Assembly (NCBI GenBank): GCA_009602725.1
Contig: WELB01000003.1
Location: 1,244,155-1,261,737, forward strand
Source: Spirogloea muscicola
Taxonomy: Eukaryota > Streptophyta > Zygnematophyceae > Spirogloeales > Spirogloeaceae
Direction: 5' to 3'
Length of the DNA stretch: 17,583 nt
Positions 10,601-17,583 of this stretch are shown here, piece by piece. Numbering within the stretch: the first letter of the stretch is position 1; the number at the start of each line of letters is the position of its first letter. The notes below the pieces were generated by a model. That model saw nothing but the letters and a program-made list of their open reading frames with translations, did not search any database and was not told the DNA's origin. A program made the translations under genes and the position numbers.

Positions 10601-12860
10601 CAGGCAGAGAAGGTATGCAGGCCGCGAGGGCTGCTGACTTCAGCATTGCCAGTGAGTGCCGCAGACTTGCCCATACTATAAATAGATTTCAGTGCAGTAG
10701 CTGCACAGTGAGTGGAAGAAGTACTGTGTTGTGAATGTGCGAGATACTTATATGATGCAGTTGCCAAGCGTAGGACCAAGTCCTTGATTCTTGCTTTCCG
10801 TGGCATGGGTTGAACTGGAGCACTGATTTGACATCTCAATGAAGTCTGACGCGATTCTTGGCAACAATGCTGTTGCAGATTTTGGCTCTTTGGCTCGGCT
10901 CATCCTGGTGCATGGCAGGCGCTCCTATATGCGAACATCTTACATTGCTCAATTTTCAATCTACAAGTCTCTTCTTGTCTCCTTCAACCAGATATTGTGA
11001 GTCATCTTCACCCATTACAGTGCCTTTCAGAGTCAATGGTGACGCTGTCATACAAGTCGCATCTTTCTTGTCTGCTTCTTGTCTGCTGAATTCTGCATTT
11101 ATGCAACTTGTTTAATTTGTGTCACCAAGGTCTTGCGCTGAAGCCATCACTCGTGTAACTGGGCATTCCATGCAGTTATACTCTGGCCTCAGCTGTATCT
11201 GGGACCTCACTTTTCAGCTCGTTCTCCCTGATGGCCTATAACGTTGTCTACACCTCCCTTCCGCCTCTGTCCTTTGCTTTTGACAAAGACCTCGAAGACA
11301 CAACACTTCTGGCGTACCCTCATCTGCTTTCGACCTGTCAGTCTGGCAGGTGAAGGGAGAGTGGTCATGCACAATCACTGGCCGCTAGACAGGCAATCTA
11401 CGGCCTAGTCAATAAACAGTGCGTGTCCCTTAAGCACATCATATTATGTGACTTTGAGGCTTCTTTTCTTCACCTGCAGGCTCCTCAATGCTGGCACTTT
11501 CGCTCGTTGGTTTGCATCTGCAATATGTCACGTAAGTATCAGAAGCCCTGCACAAGCTTGCGAATCGGTACAGATCTCATATGCTCTTATTTGATGCCGG
11601 TCATAGTCACCCATTGGGTTTGCAGATGGTATGACTTTGCATCACAAAGTCAAAACTACTGGTGTGAGGTTGAGGCTGCGATTGAGGTCCTCATGCTTCT
11701 GGTACATGTCATTCTGCTTGTGTTTGGCTTCGTAAATACTACTTAAATGTGAGGCTACTTGAGGCCACATAGCCCTTTCCGTCTATCAAACCAAAACCAA
11801 ATTGAGTGTGACAGGCAGTCATGGCTTATGGAAGTGGCGTTACGATCTATGCCACTCACTCCTCTAGCCTTGATGAAGTATCACTGATGATCGTTACCAG
11901 CTCCATCTGCATTGCTGCTGTATTTGTCGCTACCGATACCAAGTAGGAGAATGCCACTTTCATCCGATGCTCATGAGCTTGTCAAGTGCTTTGATACGGC
12001 AGAAGCTCTTAGCAATCAACAACCGTTCTTTGACATTGTCCAGTAGTGGCTGTTAGCTTGTATAACAGCTTGTTGTGCTAGATGGTTGGGCCGATATACT
12101 AAGAACGTGAATCGTCAAACTGTTTCATCCTGTGATGCTCTGCCTGCAGTTCTTTCTCAGTCTACCAACACCTGGCCATCTGGGGCACCATCTTCATCTT
12201 CTTTGCATGCAATCTTGTCATCAGTAGGATAACATGGGCAGGCATGTATGGTGTCATGCCCCAGCTGTGCAGCCAACCTCGATATTGGCTAACTCTCATT
12301 GTGCGTAAGTGCCATTAGGTGTAATCCACAAGCCCAGTGCATTGGCGTTCATCGCTCCACTGCCATTGGATTGGACAATTTGGATTGCAATGCTTCAAAA
12401 GGCAGCTCGCTTTGCCAGTTGTTCTTGCAATGTTTGCGATTGACTGTCTTGCTCGCCATGACTTCTGTCGCTCGTCATGCAGCTCACAGTTGTCACTGGC
12501 ATCGGCCCCGCCATCATCTTGAAGTACCTCCGCTTTCAGTACTGGCCTGGCCTGACGGAGCAGGCGCGGAAGCTAGAGCTCTGCCCGGTGGAGGGCATGT
12601 CCCACACTCTGGCCACACCATCCTCCTCCCTCCTCAGTCTTAGTACCATCTTGGGCACAGCTCCTTCGGGAACAAGCACACCCACAAGCAAGCAATACCG
12701 CCTAAGCACCCTCGTACGTGACCTGTGGCAAGGCAGGAGGGTTGTGGAGGAAGACGTGGAAGGTACAGAGCAGGCAAGCGAGGTGATGGAGCCCCTGCTT
12801 GCCAGACGTTCAGCGTCCAGTTGCAATATGAGTGCAATGGCACTGTCCAAGGACCAATGA
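3685..12860 (+). CDS. ALA2: P4-type ATPase (phospholipid flippase), ALA2-like, ~25 exons
   Basis: It is predicted to flip aminophospholipids to the cytosolic leaflet of endomembranes using ATP. Exons: 3685-3875, 4485-4698, 5129-5245, 5432-5524, 5820-5994, 6195-6361, 6515-6619, 6813-6910, 7154-7299, 7573-7669, 7788-7900, 8120-8143, 8245-8385, 8662-8825, 9159-9233, 9472-9592, 9705-9811, 10112-10237, 10498-10651, 10879-10996, 11176-11349, 11480-11531, 11815-11942, 12150-12300, 12483-12860. All junctions are GT-AG and in phase; the model gives about 1142 aa, a normal P4 length. Only the boundaries around 7900, 8120-8163 and 8224-8249 are unresolved. ATG 3685 is the first in frame. Motifs in order: [40 protein letters not shown] and GDGGND. 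From memory, the EQFSRFMN-YFLL-A-LQLW and ITPVNP-TTW segments and the C-terminal EPLL point to plant ALA2 rather than other clades. A beta (ALIS/Cdc50) partner is not in the window. Confidence 0.92.
4941..4998 (+). repeat. Dispersed repeat B, copy inside a flippase intron
   Basis: TTGTAAGGCTGAAATTGGCC, then TCCCTTTCAATGTCATGCGC and ACCGCGTGCCTTC, nearly matches copy 2. It lies between flippase exons 2 (ends 4698) and 3 (starts 5129). Confidence 0.8.
5129..6361 (+). other. Flippase exons 3-6: actuator domain and TM3
   Basis: Exon 3 carries [20 protein letters not shown]. Exon 4 carries [11 protein letters not shown], where DGET is the P4 dephosphorylation loop that replaces TGES of ion pumps; Glu is about residue 181. 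Exon 5 has no ATG and is found only by homology: [11 protein letters not shown], then [20 protein letters not shown] and AIYTG. Exon 6 continues [10 protein letters not shown] and the TM3 helix [20 protein letters not shown]. Confidence 0.9.
5654..5681. repeat. Perfect 11-bp inverted repeat in flippase intron 4
   Basis: TGTCATGCAAA, a six-base loop, then TTTGCATGACA. It lies in intron 5525-5819, well away from the splice sites. Confidence 0.8.
6515..7299 (+). other. Flippase exons 7-9: TM4 and phosphorylation site
   Basis: Exon 7 encodes [20 protein letters not shown] followed by SLK; the PISL element is the P4 version of the TM4 ion-binding proline site (Pro about residue 350). Exon 8 encodes the linker [14 protein letters not shown] and ETGTGANAS. 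Exon 9 encodes [20 protein letters not shown]; the phosphorylated Asp is codon 7200-7202, about residue 403. Confidence 0.92.
7573..9233 (+). other. Flippase exons 10-15: nucleotide-binding domain
   Basis: Exon 10: [11 protein letters not shown] and [11 protein letters not shown]. Exon 11: [20 protein letters not shown]. Exon 12 is a small coding segment around SYVDCAANG (8120-8163). Exon 13: [20 protein letters not shown] and [10 protein letters not shown], with the Lys of KGAD contacting ATP. Exon 14: [20 protein letters not shown]. Exon 15: [16 protein letters not shown]. Exons 10 and 11 contain no usable start and are recognised by motif. Confidence 0.85.
8950..9018. repeat. (CA)n/(TA)n compound microsatellite in flippase intron 14
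   Basis: About 30 bases of CA repeat with one G interruption run into ACATATACATATATATATAT and then a TTTATAT-type tail. It sits inside intron 8826-9158. Confidence 0.95.
9472..10651 (+). other. Flippase exons 16-19: second half of the phosphorylation domain
   Basis: Exon 16: [20 protein letters not shown] followed by GDK. Exon 17: [20 protein letters not shown]. Exon 18: [15 protein letters not shown] and [14 protein letters not shown]. Exon 19: [20 protein letters not shown] and [16 protein letters not shown]. The TGDK and GDGGND Mg/ATP-binding motifs are intact. Confidence 0.92.
10879..12860 (+). other. Flippase exons 20-25: TM5-TM10 and cytosolic C-terminus
   Basis: Exon 20: [20 protein letters not shown] and [11 protein letters not shown]. 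Exon 21: [20 protein letters not shown] and [10 protein letters not shown]. Exon 22: [18 protein letters not shown]. Exon 23: two membrane segments around [10 protein letters not shown]. Exon 24: [20 protein letters not shown] and [12 protein letters not shown]. Exon 25: [17 protein letters not shown], then a polar tail rich in Ser/Thr with [13 protein letters not shown] before TGA 12858-12860. Confidence 0.9.
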
Positions 12861-13895
12861 TCCTTATGTTGCATGCGAGGACCTGACTTTGAGGATCCAG
12901 AATGCCCCTGGCCTGCAGAGGCGGCATGACTGACACATCTCGTGTCAAATATGGGCCTGAAACAATTCTTTCAGTGCAACTGTGATATATTTATAAGCTG
13001 TGTCCATTCATTACAGCATGGGGTGTATGCTGGCATCATGTGCTCTGAGCACAGACAGGTGGCTGCATATGTATCAGCTAACCTACCTTCATAGTTACCT
13101 CGGCTTGCTTGTGACGGAAAGTGATCTGCCAATCGAAATTGAACAATGCAATTCCGACAGGGAAATTTCGTGTATTTGGAATAAGCAAAGGCCGACATGG
13201 CCAAGTACAAAGGCAAGCACATCTAATGACATACATCACCCACTGCAGATTGACCCGCTCAGTAACCATGGGCCAATACATAAAGGTCGCTAGATGATAG
13301 TTGACACGGGTGGTGGCTGCAGCAGGGAACCACTTGCCTTTGATGGGTGGCCTTCATTTCACAATGGCGGCGCCCTCTTGACCATATCTGCTGACAGTTG
13401 ACGATGACATCAAATTTGACGGCCCAGACTCTGGCTATAGACAGGAGACCTGCTACTCGGAGAGTAATTTCTCTGACCTGCGGCTGCTCAACAGGGGAGA
13501 TGGAGCACCCAGTGGCCACTTGAGTCGCTGTATGCTCGAGCGCTCCTCTGGCCGCTTCAAACTTTGTTCTTTTTCCTGGGCTGGCCAAATCACAGCCATC
13601 GCCCACTACTGGAAGATATTTCTCCAGATCCTACAATGTGGCATTGAAGAGCACTAGAGCACTGAAGCACTGAAGCACGCTTCAGTGCTTCGGTGCTTGC
13701 AAACTGCTCTAGGTCCACTTGTTGACAATCTGGATGCTCATCTAGCTGCTGCACAGAGATAATTTACCTACTCCGCAAAGTCTGGAGACACCAAGAATTG
13801 ACATGCCAATGGGCACAGACGTGCCTTCATTGACCTGCTCACCAGAAGCTACGGACTGACCAACGGCTGTCATGCAAATTCTGTCGCTTGCATCA
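12861..13895. other. Convergent intergenic region (3' UTRs of flippase and amidohydrolase)
   Basis: The two genes end tail to tail, with stops at 12858-12860 (+) and 13896-13898 (-). No coding potential with motif support was seen; open frames here are short and overlapping. The only clear structure is the hairpin at 13659-13696. No obvious poly(A) signal was identified for either gene. Confidence 0.6.
13659..13696. repeat. Long hairpin between convergent genes
   Basis: A 17-base arm (GCACTGAAGCACTGAAG), loop CACG, then CTTCAGTGCTTCGGTGC. All positions pair if one G-U is allowed. An outer stem CTAGAGC (13654-13660) / GCTCTAG (13706-13712) could extend it across a bulge. The left arm contains a direct GCACTGAA repeat. 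It is about 200 bases past the amidohydrolase stop, so probably in its 3' UTR; a role in 3'-end formation is possible but unproven. Confidence 0.75.
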
Positions 13896-16800
13896 TTAGT
13901 TGGCCCAAGCTCCGGGGAAAAGCAACCGCGCACTGCCTCCCAGGACAAGCGCAGCATCTTGCCTTGACATGAGCTCCTCCTGAATATCCTTCTCGCTTGG
14001 CAGGATCTGCCAACTTGCACTGTAACCGCACTCTTCTGTTACGTAGGGAAAGTCACTGCAGTTTACAAAAGAGGCAAAAGTTACTTAGTATCGGAGTCCT
14101 TCAATGACTTTAGGTGCTAATACCATTGGCAGTCGTCAAGTTTGTAAAATGTGGCTTCAAGTGGCCCTATGCACAATCTGACTGCAGGCCAGTTGCAGGA
14201 AGGCTGCAGCAAACCTGCAGCCTATACAATCTGCAAGCAAGCTTTACTCTGCCATTGAACACAGGCTTGCCAGCACAGAAAGTCTCCTTTTGAACCAAGG
14301 AAAGCTGCGCTAGAGCAACATTACAATTTGTCAAGAGTTGAGCATCTAGGTCATCTTCAGCCTGACCTTCCCCACAGAAGCCTCTGAGCTCCAAATGTGT
14401 TGACCAACTCTTGAACGAGAGGCCAAGTATCTCTATAAGGATAGCCCTCCCGTGACACTCGGAAGAAAGCACTCACCTTCACAAAGACCTGCAACAATGA
14501 CAAGGGACAAGGACCGTCAAGAGAACTTTGAGCTACACTCAACTGCAAGTCTGATCTCATATTGCACTGCCCAGTGCCTGAAAGTTGAGGTTCACGAGTT
14601 CGACTGGAAGCTGCCTCAAAGCAGTAATCTTGAGATGATGCCTAGGAGAGACAATTCCGTGGGCATACAAGGTAGAAGGCGTCACCCTTGGAAAGCGAGA
14701 CAGGCTGAGGAGAGCAGTCCAGGCTTCTCGGCCTTCTCCAGTCTCCCTGTAGGTGACATGAAAGAGGCAATTCCTTGATATTGTGAACAACGACACTGAA
14801 GATGGACGCTAAAGGCGGAGCAGAATTAGTAGTATCCCACACGCACAAGAAACAAAAGATAAGTATTGTAGCAAAATCAACTCCTGCAGATGTCAGCATC
14901 TGCATCACAACATCCACCATGTCCTTGAATTTGGTGGAGCATGCCGAGGATTCTACTGGACCTTAGACAGCAGGTTGGAGCTTGTCTTGTCTGACTTACA
15001 GTGGAGGCTTGCAGAATCCAAAGTGGTCAAACATAACATTGGTGTAAGGGTATGTGGCGCACAATATCTCAATTTCCTCAAGGTGCAGTAGCAAGCCCTG
15101 CGGCATGCCATCCAGCTCAATGATTTCAGCAAGTTACATACGGTCCAAATAATACTAGCAAGTTGAAGTCTTTGCACCAGCGCAGAAAGAGACACATGAA
15201 TGAAGTGGTGACATTGTTTTTGCGTTGCTACATTGCAGCTTTGCCTGTCAAGGCCTTGAGCGTGGGTTTGGGGACCTTGAAGCACATGAAGCCAACTGGC
15301 GCACCAAGCTCGCCTGCTCTCCGAAACATAGCCCGCCCTACCTCATTGGTCATCTGTAAGATTGACTGTGACGGTCAGCGTTTGCATGAAGCACATGTCA
15401 CTAGTGGCAGATCACAGAGAGTGTATATGTAGTAACTCTGCATGAAGCACATATCACTAGTGACAGATCATGGAGAGTGTACATGTAGTAACTCAATACA
15501 AAGGTGAATCAGAAGGTCATTTGAGGGCTAAGTGTGGCTCTGCTTTGTAGCAAAGCCGTTTCGTAAGGAAGACAGGTTTTCGAGTGATCCTGGAGAATGC
15601 TAGCTCTACAATGCAGGACAAAGTGCGTTATGGAGGTCAAAGTACTATGGACTCACTTTCTGCCCACTTGGCCAGAGGTAAGGGTTGAAGCGCACAGCTC
15701 TGAAGCCTCCCTAGCAGAGGGAAGAGCCCAATGCTTATTGTTTGTCTAAGGCTGATAAATCCGGTGCTTATATGTCCATGCAACAGCATCATCTACAATG
15801 CGGATGAGAGACCACAGCTGACAACGGCAAGTGCTCTGTGAATGTGAGCCACATTGGACAGCACAGTGCTTGACAATTACTGATCTCTAGATTGCTTACG
15901 AACCTCTATCTCTAAATCTCGGTCTGACACTATCATGCTTACAGCACAGGACTGAGGTTCAGGGTGCCCGAGAAGAGAGGTCGGAGTCCCCCCGAGATGA
16001 AGCACCTGGGTCAAGAGCCGTGTCATCTCCTCCAAGCCACCACCGCCCTCGGTGGGGTCTGCTAAGCAGCAACCCACGAACTTGCCGGGATAGAGCTGCA
16101 AAACGCTGACCCCTCATCTTGGTGTCACCGTGCCAAACACGAAGACAAGCGATGGCTCTGAAGCCAGAAAAAAAGGTCAACTTGGCATGCATTGCACATG
16201 CTCTACACACCTGGACACATATGAGTGATCAAAGCGGTGATTGATAGGCTGCACAATAAGTGCCCCGTCGATACCAGCCGCTCTCATGCACTGAAGTGAG
16301 CACAGCTTGCCATTAATCACCAATCAAGGTTCATCTGGCCCAGTCTCAAACTCATGCATTCCGAAGTGACCAATACGCCAAAGCTAAAGGTTGACCAAAA
16401 AAAACGGGGTCTTTCAGCATAATGGCTACAGCAGGGGTGGCTGCTCATGCAGCTACTCATTCAGCTCATGGTCAGCTTCTCGACGACGCCAGTCATGTCT
16501 GGATCAAGCTCTACTTTCTAATGAAAACCTAAGCCACAGCTGCCAGCAGCTTACATCAAGAAGGTGCTGCACGCTGCCAAGAACCGTGGGCTCCTGGCCG
16601 GGGTAATAAGGAAAGTCCTCAGCCTGCATTGCATGAACGCTCGTGAGCATGGGTTAGTGCTTGGGCGCGAAGCATAGCCTCAGCTCCACCTCGTGGCAGC
16701 TGCCCGAGTTGCACGCTGTCGACTCATGAAGGTGCAGTTATGGGAAGACAGAGCATGCCTTTTACGGCTTTTGCCAGAGCTACTCAACTGGAAGCGCCGT

Positions 16801-17070
16801 GCCGGCCATGAGACCCCAATCCTCTAAACCCCTCAACCCAAAACCCATCAACCCGAAACCCTAACCCCTAACCCCTAGACCCGCCCCTAACACAATTGAA
16901 ATAATCTGAGACTGAACAGATAAGTGTCTCCATTATTGGTTGTTGTCAAAGCAGGATGTGGAAGGTGGCGGGCTGGCGGCGCGGACCTCCTCGGGGCCAG
17001 CCCAGACGTGGAGATGGCTGTCGACGAGGAGGGGCGGCGCCGGAGGCGGCGCCGCTGGTGCCGCCACCAT
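13896..17070 (-). CDS. Amidohydrolase-family (PF04909-like) metal-dependent hydrolase, 10 exons
   Basis: Exons in transcript order: 17070-16987, 16623-16555, 16290-16211, 16105-16006, 15710-15657, 15353-15276, 15097-15000, 14746-14686, 14488-14367, 14055-13896. Every junction is GT-AG and in phase, giving 301 aa from ATG 17070 to TAA 13898-13896. Motifs of the TIM-barrel amidohydrolase fold: PLLVDSHLHVWAGPEE (metal ligands His19, His21), FPYYPGQEPTVLGS, IVQPINHRFDHSYV, LYPGKFVGCCLADPTEG, GFRAVRFNPYLWPSGQK, MTNEVGRAMFRRAGELG, VMFDHFGFCKPP (Asp179, His180), KVSAFFRVSREGYPY, and SDFPYVTEECGY (Asp250, the usual catalytic Asp position). It reads like an uncharacterised plant amidohydrolase; the substrate is unknown. 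The frame stays open upstream to ATG 17484, which would add 138 residues rich in Arg, Ala and Pro (a possible plastid-targeting region), so the start is not settled. Confidence 0.88.
15384..15495. repeat. Tandem duplication, two 56-bp units, in an amidohydrolase intron
   Basis: Units 15384-15439 and 15440-15495 both begin GCATGAAGCACAT and end GTAGTAACTC, with only a few substitutions between them. They sit in intron 15656-15354. Confidence 0.92.
16821..16890 (-). repeat. Degenerate telomere-like repeat in amidohydrolase intron 1
   Basis: On the + strand there are ten C-runs of 3-4 bases spaced by TAA, TCAA, GAAA or similar, including AAACCCTAACCCCTAACCCC (16856-16875). The minus (sense) strand is therefore a series of GGG/GGGG runs with short TTA-type spacers, resembling TTTAGGG/TTAGGG telomeric units. 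It lies in intron 16986-16624. Confidence 0.8.
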
Positions 17071-17484
17071 GCCGTCGGCTGCCGCAGCCGAGGGCCTCTC
17101 CCGCTCCACGGCGAAGATGCGCGCCGCGTCAGCCTGACGCTTCCTGCGTCGCACAACAACAACAGCGCCAACTGGAGCAGCCGCCGTATCGCGCCGAGCT
17201 GCCGATGAAGGCGGCGGCGGCGGCGCTGGCCGCGGCGGGGATCGCGGCGGCGGACCTGCCAAAGAACGCGGACGCCGCGAGCGAGGAGAGGATGAGCAGC
17301 GGCCCGAGGCCGGCGGAGCGCCGCTGCTGGTGGAAGGCGCCCCGCCGCTGCCGGGGCGGCGGCGAAGCCGCCGCCGCGGCGGCACCGCCGCCGCGTGCGA
17401 GCATCTGCGGCGCCGCTGCGGCTCAGTTCTCTTCCGGCTCACGGACAGCTTGACGTGTGCGAGTGGACACTTGCAGCTTCCCAT
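17071..17484 (-). other. Possible N-terminal extension or 5' UTR of the amidohydrolase gene
   Basis: From ATG 17484 the frame of exon 1 is open for 138 codons, begins MGSCKCPLAHVKLSVSRKRT, and is rich in Arg, Ala, Pro and Ser. In such a GC-rich stretch open frames occur by chance in several frames; a second minus frame from ATG 17404 carries a hydrophobic LGPLLILSSLAASAFF stretch but stops at 17129. Whether this is a transit peptide or 5' UTR cannot be decided from sequence alone. Confidence 0.4.
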
Positions 17485-17491
17485 GCAGAAG

Positions 17492-17583
17492 AAAGTGCTC
17501 GCCCAGTGAGGGTAGGGGCTGGAAAAGCCAGCCCAAAAAAGAATGAACAGAGTATGAAAAGGGGGCCAGGGGAAGCGCTAAGA
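17492..17583 (-). repeat. Hairpin repeat family, inverted copy at the right edge
   Basis: The reverse complement reads TCTTAGCGCTTCCCCTGG, then the GGGCTGG, CTTTT, CCAGCCC hairpin (17516-17534), then GGGCGAGC. It is collinear with 263-352 and of high identity by eye. It is cut by the window end, so its full length is unknown. Confidence 0.8.

Noticed and set aside
12971-13606. Overlapping open frames on both strands in the convergent intergenic region
   Set aside because: They are short, mutually overlapping and without any motif or plausible splice structure; expected by chance.
16956-17453. Plus-strand Ala-rich open frame across the right GC island
   Set aside because: Several frames on both strands are open here because of GGC/GCC repeats; only the minus frame leads into a recognised protein (VDSHLHVW).
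1-17583. Novel multi-gene system, prophage, CRISPR or mobile element carrying genes
   Set aside because: The window holds three ordinary-looking intron-rich eukaryotic genes; no transposase, integrase, array or operon-like arrangement was found.

Overview
This is nuclear DNA of a photosynthetic eukaryote, most likely a green alga. Genes are cut into many short exons with GT-AG introns. One protein has a plastid-type transit peptide ahead of a cyanobacterial-type domain, and the other two read as close relatives of plant proteins. The species cannot be named from the sequence. Exon models were built by hand from splice sites, reading-phase continuity and remembered family motifs; no alignment was run.

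Layout: (1) 1-918 is non-coding and repeat-rich. (2) 919-2077 (+) is a three-exon gene for a predicted plastid protein of 227 aa with a bacterial-type PH (bPH2/YdbS-like) domain. (3) 2078-3684 is intergenic, with a GC-rich minisatellite and a dispersed-repeat copy. (4) 3685-12860 (+) is a gene of about 25 exons for a P4-type ATPase (phospholipid flippase) of the plant ALA2 type, with all P4 catalytic motifs present. (5) 12861-13895 is the convergent intergenic region, with a strong hairpin. (6) 17070 (or 17484) down to 13896 (-) is a ten-exon gene for an amidohydrolase-family (PF04909-like) metal-dependent hydrolase. (7) The right edge carries an inverted copy of a repeat from the left edge.

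Two of the three genes (PH-domain protein and flippase) are plausibly linked to membranes, but nothing shows that the three act together. They look like ordinary housekeeping neighbours. The first exon of each gene lies in a strongly GC-rich island, while later exons and introns are of moderate GC.

The most unusual non-coding signals are a degenerate telomere-like tract in intron 1 of the hydrolase gene, which gives a G-run-rich pre-mRNA; two dispersed repeat families, one with a conserved small hairpin; and the hairpin between the convergent genes. I found no CRISPR array, tRNA, rRNA, transposase or convincing novel multi-gene system.
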